NCBI GenBank assembly: GCA_947478005.1
Contig: CANJVG010000025.1
Location: forward strand, 1 to 35,399
Direction: 5' to 3'
Source of the DNA: Bacteroidota bacterium
GTDB lineage: Bacteria; Bacteroidota; Bacteroidia; Chitinophagales; LD1
DNA: 35,399 nucleotides
How positions within the stretch are numbered: the first letter of the stretch is position 1; the number at the start of each line of letters is the position of its first letter. Both the position numbers and the translations under genes were made by a program. Positions 9,241 through 16,975 of this stretch are shown one piece after another. Below the pieces are notes generated by a model. That model had not been told where the DNA came from. It saw only the letters and a list, made by a program, of their open reading frames with translations, and ran no database searches.

Positions 9241-10395
9241 TCATCCGGAGGCTTTCAACACAGCATCTCTATATATTTTCAGGAGTTTATCCGTATAGAG
9301 GTTTATGTCATATTCCGCTGCAAATCTTTTTGCATTCTCACTTAATTGAGTATATCTTGCTTCATCCTTAAAGATAGAACTTATTTTCTTTGCAAAAATT
9401 GCTGCGTCCGCCTCCACCATATACCCATTTTTATCGTCAAAAACTATGTCTCGGTTGCCCTTTCCGTCAATTGCTACAACCGGCAGCCCTATAGCCATGG
9501 CCTCTAAAAGAACCAATCCAAAAGGCTCGTAAAAAGCTGAATGCACATAAAGATTTGCCTCTTTTAAATAATCAGACACATTAGAAACATTACCTGCAAA
9601 ATGCACGGAATTATTTAATCCGTATGAATTAACCGCTTCCTGTACTTTTTCAAGTTCGGTACCGTCCCCTAAAAATGTTAAATTAGCCTCTACTTTCATA
9701 CTCCGTAAGTGCCTCATCACCTCAACTAAAAATATTTGATTTTTTTTTATTGAAAAATTTCCAACATTTATCAGGTTTACGCTCTTAAGAGATCTGTTCC
9801 AAGACAACGAATTCAATTGTTTAAAATTTATTGCGTTGTATAGCAAATACATGTTTCCCTGCAATTTAGGGGGAAGTACGTTGGTGAAATATTTTTTTGT
9901 GTCTTTCGATATCGCTATAAAAAAGTTGTTGCAGGATTTATACCTTATGAATAATCTTAATCTCTCAAAATAGTTGGTAAGCCGTTTTTTGTAAAATAAA
10001 GTAGTGCAGGAGAAGTTTTGAAATTGCACTATGTTATCATGGCAATGGGTGAAGTACACAATATCTTTCTCTACATACTCTCTTGTGATAACTTCCGCTA
10101 AATACCTATGCGAATGAATAATGTCAGGCTTAAAATTTTTCACAACATCAACGTAGTTTTCGATTTCTTTTTGTGAAGTGCCCAAAAGAGACAAGCGGAC
10201 GTTTGCCGGACAAAACTTATAATTGATATCCTCAGTTGAATATTCGTAATCAACTGTTTTGTCAAATGAGATTAATAAAACTTCTACGTCTTCATAAGAG
10301 GCCAATTGGCGAGTAATATCAATGGCAAGCTTTTCAGCACCTCCTCTACCTAAACAATAAACTGCTTGTAAAATCTTTAGTTTTCTGTTTTCCAT
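9241..10395 (-). CDS. GT4-family glycosyltransferase
   Basis: 384 residues. The N-terminal CLGRGGAEKLAIDI is the glycine-rich loop of GT4 enzymes. The linker NVGNFSIKKNQ marks the start of the donor domain, and EPFGLVLLE (290-298) is a textbook E-x7-E, followed by GLPVVAIDGKGNRDIV. It is probably an inner-membrane-associated transferase adding one sugar to the lipid-linked glycan; specificity cannot be read. It lies 5 bp downstream of the GNAT gene and ends 6 bp from the convergent GT4. It closes a minus-strand run that starts near 19756. Confidence 0.88.
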   Translation of the reverse strand: MENRKLKILQAVYCLGRGGAEKLAIDITRQLASYEDVEVLLISFDKTVDYEYSTEDINYKFCPANVRLSLLGTSQKEIENYVDVVKNFKPDIIHSHRYLAEVITREYVEKDIVYFTHCHDNIVQFQNFSCTTLFYKKRLTNYFERLRLFIRYKSCNNFFIAISKDTKKYFTNVLPPKLQGNMYLLYNAINFKQLNSLSWNRSLKSVNLINVGNFSIKKNQIFLVEVMRHLRSMKVEANLTFLGDGTELEKVQEAVNSYGLNNSVHFAGNVSNVSDYLKEANLYVHSAFYEPFGLVLLEAMAIGLPVVAIDGKGNRDIVFDDKNGYMVEADAAIFAKKISSIFKDEARYTQLSENAKRFAAEYDINLYTDKLLKIYRDAVLKASG

Positions 10396-10400
10396 GAGTT

Positions 10401-11348
10401 TTAAAAACTATCTAAATCCCCTAAACAAAAACTAACATCTTCAGAAAATTTATCTGTTGAATTTAAAACTAAGACTTGATAATGAAACGCTGACGGTTTA
10501 AGTATAGACTGCAATGCTATGTTTTGGACAGAATTTGGTGCTACATCAAACTGAGCCACGCGTATTCCCAATAAAAAGCAAAGCCATTTCACCTCTTTCA
10601 CGAAGTGACTTACGGCTTCAATGTCGAGATTCCTGATGTCACCAACCATAACAGTTCCTTTCTTAATTTTGAACCAAAATTCTGTTTCACCAATTTTTAT
10701 CAAATACGTGTTGGAGTGTTTTTTATATGTAAAGAAATCTTCGTCTTTGCAAATTTCAGCAATGTTCTTGTCGATATTGGCACGCTCAGAAAATTTCGTG
10801 AGATGTTTGTATTTTGATATAACAACTTGTGCAAATTTAGAATACACAATTTTTAACCAACTATTTTTTTCTGACATTGCCGCTATGGGGAGCGTGTTAG
10901 TTTTTATTTCGTACTCGGAAAGAGAATATAACTTCCTAAATTTTAAATGTTCAATAAACCCCTGAAATGAAGAATTCTCCCCATAAGGAATTGTAAATAT
11001 CATTTCGATACCGACTTTCAAAGCAAGAGCGTGTGTACGATTTGCCAACTCTAAAAACAATCCTTTTCTACGATGGTTGCTATGCGTCATTAAATCACCA
11101 ACCTGAGCAGCTAATACTCTTTTTCCTTGACAAATAATGTATACTGGAAACAAAGCATAAAGCGCTGCCGCTTTGTTATTTTGGTCATAAGCAATTAGGG
11201 CAATATTTGAAACTCCGAAAACTGACGTATTAAACTTAGCTTTAACCTCGTTCAGGGTCCGCATCTCTCGAAAAGCATCAAAATATAGTGGCAGTAGGTC
11301 AACTATATTTTCCTCATTTAATCTTTCATAACGATATTCGGATATCAT
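10401..11348 (-). CDS. GNAT-family acyltransferase, two-lobed
   Basis: 315 residues. The first about 150 residues form a GNAT domain: beta strands IALIAYDQNNKAAALYALFPVYI lead into the acyl-CoA pyrophosphate loop GDLMTHSNHRRKGLF (84-98), which matches the V-x-x-x-x-R-x-x-G-[IL/F] pattern with RRKG at 93-96, then FTIPYGENSSFQGFIEHLKFRK. The remaining half is not recognised but resembles the extra C-terminal lobe of Eis-like or wall-modifying GNATs. It likely N-acylates an amino sugar or glycan end. It begins inside the last codons of the deacetylase gene (4 bp overlap), which suggests translational coupling and a deacetylate-then-acylate pair. Substrate is inferred from context only. Confidence 0.7.
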   Translation of the reverse strand: MISEYRYERLNEENIVDLLPLYFDAFREMRTLNEVKAKFNTSVFGVSNIALIAYDQNNKAAALYALFPVYIICQGKRVLAAQVGDLMTHSNHRRKGLFLELANRTHALALKVGIEMIFTIPYGENSSFQGFIEHLKFRKLYSLSEYEIKTNTLPIAAMSEKNSWLKIVYSKFAQVVISKYKHLTKFSERANIDKNIAEICKDEDFFTYKKHSNTYLIKIGETEFWFKIKKGTVMVGDIRNLDIEAVSHFVKEVKWLCFLLGIRVAQFDVAPNSVQNIALQSILKPSAFHYQVLVLNSTDKFSEDVSFCLGDLDSF

Positions 11349-12340
11349 AAATTTGCATTAATTGCAGTGTACATTTGATTCGCAGCGGAATCAAAATTGT
11401 AAATGCCGGCACGGTTTTTCAAAAAACCATTTTTCCGGTCTTCTTCTTTATTAAAGCTCTCACTACAGGTTTGATGAATGATCCCGATACTAGCGGCATA
11501 ATTACAAACTTCTTCTGAATAGGAACCATCCGGATAACCAATAGAAGTTACTTCTTTTTGAATTAAATTTTCTAAATACTTTTTCGAGTTGCTTAATTCC
11601 TTCATAGCATTTGGGAATAAAATATTACCCAGATTATTGTGGTAATATCCATGGCTTCCAATTGTAGCACATTTAGATTGTGCCAAAAGCTGTATCTGTC
11701 TGCTGTTCATTAATTTCCAATACTCAAAATATTTACTGTCCTCTTTGAAATCTATCTTTCCTTCGAATGCTGAAAATATTTCTTCCTTAAAACCATATTC
11801 AGGCTTTATATTCTTAACAATATCCATCAGGCTTTTTTTACTCTCCTTGGAAAAATAATTTCCTTTTTTGTTTTGAAACTCCTCCCCGCCAATCAAAATA
11901 TCCTTCGAATACAGTTTGCTTACAATGTTAACAAAATCAGCCCAAAGAATATCCACACCCACTTCATTGATTCCAGTAATAAAAAAGGTGGCTTTTGTAT
12001 TATATTTTTCAAGAATGGGTAGCGCATTGATGAGGTTATTCAAATACCCATCGTCAAAAGTAATGCAGCATAAATTTTTTTCAGAAGAACATCGTACAAA
12101 ATAATCTTTTAGGGAAACTATGTTATAGTTTTTTGAGAGAAACTCTATCTGCTTTTTAAAATAATTTAGTGGGGTATGCCGTCCATTGAATAGATTACCA
12201 CCTATTGTATCAACACCGTGATACATTAAAACAATATTTCGTTCGGGTTTTTTAATACTAGACAAACCATAACCTAATTCAAAAACACCATCATTCAAGG
12301 TTCTAAAAATTTTTGAATACAATTTATCAACCAAATACAT
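11345..12340 (-). CDS. Polysaccharide deacetylase (NodB homology, CE4)
   Basis: 331 residues without an obvious signal peptide. The NodB core is clear: CITFDDGYLNN (D96/D97, catalytic base and metal ligand) and the metal-binding GSHGYYHNN (an H-x3-H) later in the domain, then SIGYPDGSYSEEV as motif 3. CE4 enzymes remove N- or O-acetyl groups from sugars with a divalent metal. Lack of a secretion signal fits a cytoplasmic role on lipid-linked intermediates or nucleotide sugars. It overlaps the GNAT acyltransferase gene by 4 bp and is preceded by a 44-bp AT-rich gap after the GT8-like gene. Confidence 0.85.
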   Translation of the reverse strand: MYLVDKLYSKIFRTLNDGVFELGYGLSSIKKPERNIVLMYHGVDTIGGNLFNGRHTPLNYFKKQIEFLSKNYNIVSLKDYFVRCSSEKNLCCITFDDGYLNNLINALPILEKYNTKATFFITGINEVGVDILWADFVNIVSKLYSKDILIGGEEFQNKKGNYFSKESKKSLMDIVKNIKPEYGFKEEIFSAFEGKIDFKEDSKYFEYWKLMNSRQIQLLAQSKCATIGSHGYYHNNLGNILFPNAMKELSNSKKYLENLIQKEVTSIGYPDGSYSEEVCNYAASIGIIHQTCSESFNKEEDRKNGFLKNRAGIYNFDSAANQMYTAINANL

Positions 12341-12384
12341 ATATAAATTTGTACGTTAATCTAATTTAGAATGCAAAACGGCAT

Positions 12385-13347
12385 TTATACCAAATTTTTA
12401 AACAATTGATGTGCTTTTCTTTTCAAATAAAGCCAAAGAGAACCGTTATGGTAACGTTCCAACACAACAGAAAATTCTTCGTAATAGAAATAAGCTTCAG
12501 GAGCGAATCTCCAAAGTGACTTCGTATTTCTCAGATGCAGTTTTCGAAAATAAATTTCAGGAGCCGTAAGAACCTTTCCTTGATTAGTCATAAGCGGCTT
12601 TAAACCAGCCCAATGAATAACGGTATTCTGTTTCACCACCGGCTCACCATTTGCAAAAGCAAATTTGGATTTAAGCTCTTCAGAGCTTAATACGGGTACT
12701 ATTGTTTGTAAATGCACTTCCTTCAGTGTTAATACTGATTTTTGCTGAAGACTGAAAGCCAGATAATTTATCATTCCCTGGGGTTCTGCAGGCATGAGCG
12801 ATTTGTCCTTTTTCCAAAGCCAAAATAATTGCTTGAACTGCTCTAAATCAAAAGCATTCTTTTTCCCAATAAAAACACCGCCATTAAAAAAGTGACATTT
12901 CTTCCAGTTAAATGCATCAACCCATTCAAACAGTCTATCATAGTCAAAGTATTGAGCTTTATAAACTTTTTCCGTGTAGGGCTCGTGGGGTTCGTTGTGA
13001 AAAAAATCTGCTTCACGGAGATTTATATTATTCAAAATATTTCCCCATAAAACTAAATCAGAATCAAGGTAGAGAAACTTATCAAACGGGCTTTCCCAAA
13101 AAGAAACCATGGTTGTGCATCGAGAGCCGAAACAATTGTTGCGCAGAAACTCATTTTTAACACTTTCTTTTTTTATTACGTGCGTAATATTGTATATCCT
13201 CTTGACTTCCTCTAAAGAAAAATTGCCATCCTGAATAATACAGATGGACGTAAAAGGCATAAATTTTTTGATACTGGCTAATAAAGCCTTTGTGAGATAA
13301 AAATCTCCACTATAAGTGGCGATAATTATTCCAAATGACCCCTCCAT
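12385..13347 (-). CDS. GT8-like GT-A glycosyltransferase
   Basis: 320 residues. The N-terminus GIIIATYSGDFYLTKALLASIKKF suggests a Rossmann-like nucleotide-binding strand. FLYLDSDLVLWG near residues 91-102 contains a D-x-D metal/nucleotide-sugar motif, FNGGVFIGK resembles the FNAG block of GT8, and NTVIHWAGLKPL near 240 resembles the GT8 H-x-x-G-x-x-K-P motif. Together these point to a retaining GT-A transferase related to GT8, though it is diverged enough that an automatic pipeline may call it hypothetical. It lies 11 bp downstream of the GT25 gene in the same orientation. Confidence 0.65.
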   Translation of the reverse strand: MEGSFGIIIATYSGDFYLTKALLASIKKFMPFTSICIIQDGNFSLEEVKRIYNITHVIKKESVKNEFLRNNCFGSRCTTMVSFWESPFDKFLYLDSDLVLWGNILNNINLREADFFHNEPHEPYTEKVYKAQYFDYDRLFEWVDAFNWKKCHFFNGGVFIGKKNAFDLEQFKQLFWLWKKDKSLMPAEPQGMINYLAFSLQQKSVLTLKEVHLQTIVPVLSSEELKSKFAFANGEPVVKQNTVIHWAGLKPLMTNQGKVLTAPEIYFRKLHLRNTKSLWRFAPEAYFYYEEFSVVLERYHNGSLWLYLKRKAHQLFKNLV

Positions 13348-13358
13348 TTACTTTGAAT

Positions 13359-14159
13359 TTAGATGATGGATGATGAAAAGGATTGGTCATCGCGCATTAT
13401 CATTGGATAGGCAACATAGGCGTTTATAAATCCGCCTCTTATTTGATCAATAAATAATTGATCTGAAATCATAGTGATTGGAGTATTAGCTTTAAGCAAT
13501 TTTTCCGCAGCGCTTCGGGTTATCCCATAAGCATGACTTCCAGCATGATACCCCGCTTTCCAAAGATGTTTTCGAAATGGTTTAGGATACCGTTCATTGA
13601 GGTTAACATAACTTTTGCCCAACAGTTTTGCCGACAAAAAAAGAAACGGCTCCTTAAACCAAATTCTAATCATTCTACTCAGTGTACTTTCGGAATCATA
13701 CCACCTGTAACCCCAGTAAAGCAAGTCGCAGTTATCAGGAATTTCCTTTATTATTTTAGGAATCAGGTAGGTTTTGCCAAAATCAATTCGTGTGTCGTCT
13801 TCTAAAACAAGAACCCGTTTATAACCATTATCTATCATTTCTTGATAAATTCTTCTGTGGCCATGCGCCACTCCTACTTCGCTTCTCTTTAAAGTTCTTT
13901 CCACTACTTCTCCATACCGATACAGAAAATATTCGACCAAACCAATTTTGCTTTTCGGCAAGTCTGCAATTTTGCTGATTTCTTCTTCTGAAAGAAGTGT
14001 ACCGTCCGTTCCTTCAAAAAATTCAAATTTAAGACCCGTAAAATTGTCTGTGTATTTTTGTTCCCTCTCTCGTCTGGTGCGCTTAATGCTTATCAAATAA
14101 ATTTTATCATAATAGTTCGATAAGTCTTTTAAATAAGTGTTATTTGTAGGTAGCTCCAT
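13359..14159 (-). CDS. GT25-family glycosyltransferase (LPS-type)
   Basis: 266 residues from the ATG at 14157-14159. A longer reading from 14222 exists but would overlap the methyltransferase gene by 50 bp and adds 21 non-conserved residues, so the internal ATG is preferred. GT25 features: KIYLISIKRTRRERE (19-33), a threonine/leucine block, then LKRSEVGVAHGHRRIYQEMI (90-109), VLVLEDDTRI (116-125, Glu-Asp-Asp metal site) and GSHAYGITRSAAEKLL. Family members (for example LOS galactosyltransferases) are inverting GT-A enzymes acting at the cytoplasmic face. A 13-bp gap separates it from the upstream methyltransferase. Confidence 0.87.
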   Translation of the reverse strand: MELPTNNTYLKDLSNYYDKIYLISIKRTRREREQKYTDNFTGLKFEFFEGTDGTLLSEEEISKIADLPKSKIGLVEYFLYRYGEVVERTLKRSEVGVAHGHRRIYQEMIDNGYKRVLVLEDDTRIDFGKTYLIPKIIKEIPDNCDLLYWGYRWYDSESTLSRMIRIWFKEPFLFLSAKLLGKSYVNLNERYPKPFRKHLWKAGYHAGSHAYGITRSAAEKLLKANTPITMISDQLFIDQIRGGFINAYVAYPMIMRDDQSFSSSII

Positions 14160-14172
14160 AAATATTGCCCTT

Positions 14173-14955
14173 TTATTCTCTTTTGGGTTGTGAACATACA
14201 TAAAATACTGTACTTGAAACAAACCTGAGATGCGTAATTGGAAAAAACTGAATAAAATCGGGATAAGGATAAAGGGCCGGGTGAATACGTTGATCGATGT
14301 TTAGTTCTTGTTCTAACAATCTTGTCCAATTCTTATCACTGTAATACCACAAGTCAAAAAAAACACTTTTCCCTTCATGTGAATGAGAAAGCGGAATAAA
14401 AATTTGTTTTAAAGATGGCCGCTTAATGTTCCAGCGTTTGTAAAAAAACCAACCCAACAGTTTTATATGTGTAGTAAACAAGTAAGCCGAAATCAAATTA
14501 ATAAATGCCATGTAGTTGCTAGGAACACCAATGATAATTTTACCATCTGGCTTTGTTATGCGCTTCATTTCCTTCAGCACTTTGCTTATATTTTCTACAT
14601 GTTCTATAACATGCGAACAAAAAATCGTATCAAAAACATCATCTCCAAAAGGACAGTTCTCTGCATACCCTTTTACTAGGGTTATTTTGCTATAATCAAT
14701 TTCCTTATCAAAAACCACACCAACTAAATTGTTGTCCGGATCCACGCCATAACTTTCACAAGCCAAATCTTTATAGGCTTTATAAGTAGTGTACCCTTTA
14801 CCACAGCCAACGTCCAAAAATTTTCCACGCTTAATTTCGTGCTTAATGTAATACCATTCTAAATTACGAGTTTGCTTTTGATAAAAATTTCTCCGCTCCT
14901 CACTTTGCACCGACCAGTTTAAAATTTTGGATAGCACATTTTTTAGTTTACTCAT
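14173..14955 (-). CDS. Class I SAM-dependent methyltransferase
   Basis: 260 residues. Motif I FLDVGCGKGYTT (46-57) binds SAM, GVDPDNN is the acidic loop, DTIFCSHVIEHV is motif II/post-II, and PDGKIIIGVPSNY is motif III; this is the Methyltransf_11/25 type. No membrane segment. In a glycan operon it most likely methylates a sugar hydroxyl, a carboxyl group or the non-reducing end. A terminal methyl cap would be relevant because the exporter ATPase in this window carries a C-terminal domain of the kind that recognises chain-end modifications; that link is inference. The last bases of the preceding GT2 gene overlap its start region through an ATGA-type 4-bp overlap. Confidence 0.83.
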   Translation of the reverse strand: MSKLKNVLSKILNWSVQSEERRNFYQKQTRNLEWYYIKHEIKRGKFLDVGCGKGYTTYKAYKDLACESYGVDPDNNLVGVVFDKEIDYSKITLVKGYAENCPFGDDVFDTIFCSHVIEHVENISKVLKEMKRITKPDGKIIIGVPSNYMAFINLISAYLFTTHIKLLGWFFYKRWNIKRPSLKQIFIPLSHSHEGKSVFFDLWYYSDKNWTRLLEQELNIDQRIHPALYPYPDFIQFFPITHLRFVSSTVFYVCSQPKRE

Positions 14956-15893
14956 ACCATTTTCGTTTGTCTTTCCTTAATTATTATATACAAAAAAAAT
15001 ATTGGTTTAAAGATAGTGAAGTTAGAAGTTATCAAAAACAGTTTCTGTTTAAACGATCGGCACAATAAGTATGTACAAGCATTAAATATTGCAAAAAGCA
15101 TTTTTGGGGTCTTTCCAATATGGGAATAGCTTCTTGCTAGACCCATATACCCATCATGAATGCATGTATTTATAATGAGGGCAGACGAAAAACGTGACCC
15201 GTGAATCCCTTTAATGTATTTGCATGTTTCTATATTCTTTTCATAAGCACTGGGCTTGTTGACTCCAACAGTTCTTTGGTCGTGCTCAACTATTACTACA
15301 GTAGCTTGGCCAGGAAGGTAAATAATTGGGTACTTAGTGGCTACCCTAAGCCAAAGTTCTTTATCCTCTCCTATCGTAAATCGAGTGTCATACCTAAATT
15401 CCTTTAGTATAGAGGTTGCGCAGCAAATTTGCTGGCTATGAATAGTTCTATCCAGCAAAAGATCAAACACATTTTTGTATTTGTGCTCTATATAAGAATG
15501 TGTTTCTATTTTTCCATCACCCTCCCTAAGAATATCTGTATAAAAAAGAGTTGTAGGGGTATTCATTTTTAATATAGTGTTATACAACAACAAAAGCCGA
15601 TCTGCTAAAAAATAGTCATCGCTATCAAGGAAACAGAGATATTTACCTTCAACAACACTTACTCCATTATTTCTAGCAGCACACCTTTCTTCATTTTTCT
15701 GATACCTGTATTTTATCCGATTGTCTTGGTGGCTATATTTCTCCACCACCTCTTTCGTATTATCCGTAGAGCCATCATCCACCACAATTAATTCCCAGTT
15801 TGTGAATGTCTGGACAAGTACACTTTCTATAGCCTTTCTGAGGAGAGCTACTCGATTATAGGTAGGTATGATTATCGAAAAAAAAACGCTCAT
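14952..15893 (-). CDS. GT2-family glycosyltransferase
   Basis: 313 residues. SIIIPTYNRVALLRKAIESV is the GT2 start, VVDDGSTDNT the nucleotide-binding loop, ERCAARNNGV the central block, and CFLDSDDYF the D-x-D equivalent. It is an inverting GT-A enzyme. The C-terminal part has a hydrophobic stretch (FNACTYLLC...LFLITSNFTIFKPIFFLYIII) that may be membrane-attached. It is clearly related to the GT2 encoded at 18824-19756; the two flank the asnB/GT2 pair, suggesting a local duplication. It overlaps the methyltransferase gene by 4 bp. Upstream is a 72-bp AT-rich gap. Confidence 0.9.
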   Translation of the reverse strand: MSVFFSIIIPTYNRVALLRKAIESVLVQTFTNWELIVVDDGSTDNTKEVVEKYSHQDNRIKYRYQKNEERCAARNNGVSVVEGKYLCFLDSDDYFLADRLLLLYNTILKMNTPTTLFYTDILREGDGKIETHSYIEHKYKNVFDLLLDRTIHSQQICCATSILKEFRYDTRFTIGEDKELWLRVATKYPIIYLPGQATVVIVEHDQRTVGVNKPSAYEKNIETCKYIKGIHGSRFSSALIINTCIHDGYMGLARSYSHIGKTPKMLFAIFNACTYLLCRSFKQKLFLITSNFTIFKPIFFLYIIIKERQTKMV

Positions 15894-15965
15894 AAATGTA
15901 CTGATCCGATTTCTTAATATTTGAACAAATTAATTTATTACCTGCAAGGCGAAACGGCTATTATA

Positions 15966-16970
15966 CTACAATAAGCTACGTAATTTAAATTTTAGGCGAC
16001 TGAAGCAATCCATCCTTTTTTCATCGAGCAATTTGGAAGAATAGTATTTTTGATAGCGCATAGAAGCCAATACATTTGAATTATAGCAGAGATGAAACCA
16101 CTTTTCTGTAACAAATTCACTAAAAATTGTTTTAGTTATGAAACCAGAAACATCATTTGCTACAACTGCTCTTTCTAAAAACTCTTCAAGTTTGTTCAAT
16201 TCTTCCACATTAAACTCGAAGTTCGAATTGCAAAACTTAACAAATAAATCAATTTCGGTATGGCTAATAGCTACTCCCATTTTTTCAAATTGACCGATAA
16301 TGATTCTATTTCTGTTGGATAATTGTTGCTCTTTCTTTTTTGCAGAAATACTTTGAGCATGAACACGGTACTGAAGCAACACTTCAGGAACATTAGCACT
16401 TATGCATACATGAGCCATACGAGCCCAGAGCTCATAATCTTGGGCAGTAATAAAATTAGTGTTGTATAGAAGGGAATATCGGCTCAATACCTCTTTTCTC
16501 ATAATAACACTAGGATGACAAAATTGGCATTGATATAAAAGTCCGACTAAAATCTCGTTGTGGTTGGGATTATATTTTGCTATACCCCTAATATCACCAA
16601 AATTTTCGAACCAACTCCCACATAATCCAATTTCAGAATGTTTTTCGAGGAATTGAACTTGTGTTTCAAAACGCCTTGGCAAACAAATATCATCTGCGTC
16701 AGTACGAGCTATGTATTTACCTATGGACGATTCAATGGCGCGATTTAAGCTCTTTGTCAGACCCAGATTTAACTCATTGTTAAAAACCTTTATTCGTGAA
16801 TCTTTGTACGAATTCAAAATTGTAGATGAGTTATCAGTACAAGCATCGTTTATTATAATGAATTCGAAATCTGAAAAAGTTTGGCATAACACACTTTCGA
16901 TGCTGTCGCGCAGATAGCTTTCTGCGTTAAACACAGGCATAATGACCGATATGGTTGGAGCCTTATTCAT
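15966..16970 (-). CDS. GT2-family glycosyltransferase
   Basis: 334 residues from the ATG at 16968-16970. A start six codons upstream would overlap asnB and adds residues before the conserved core, so the internal ATG is chosen. Motifs: ISVIMPVFNAESYLRDSIES, INDACTDNS, NLGLTKSLNRAIESS (the N-x-G-L-x-x-x-x-N-x-G block), YIARTDADDICLP (D-x-D), and AQDYELWARM, all typical of WcaA/EpsE-like GT2 enzymes. The C-terminal about 100 residues are unclassified. It follows asnB by 5 bp. Donor and acceptor are unknown. Confidence 0.9.
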   Translation of the reverse strand: MNKAPTISVIMPVFNAESYLRDSIESVLCQTFSDFEFIIINDACTDNSSTILNSYKDSRIKVFNNELNLGLTKSLNRAIESSIGKYIARTDADDICLPRRFETQVQFLEKHSEIGLCGSWFENFGDIRGIAKYNPNHNEILVGLLYQCQFCHPSVIMRKEVLSRYSLLYNTNFITAQDYELWARMAHVCISANVPEVLLQYRVHAQSISAKKKEQQLSNRNRIIIGQFEKMGVAISHTEIDLFVKFCNSNFEFNVEELNKLEEFLERAVVANDVSGFITKTIFSEFVTEKWFHLCYNSNVLASMRYQKYYSSKLLDEKRMDCFSRLKFKLRSLL

Positions 16971-16975
16971 AAGAG

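Noticed and set aside
13359-14222. Longer GT25 start at 14222
   Set aside because: It overlaps the methyltransferase by 50 bp and adds 21 non-conserved residues; the ATG at 14159 fits operon spacing.
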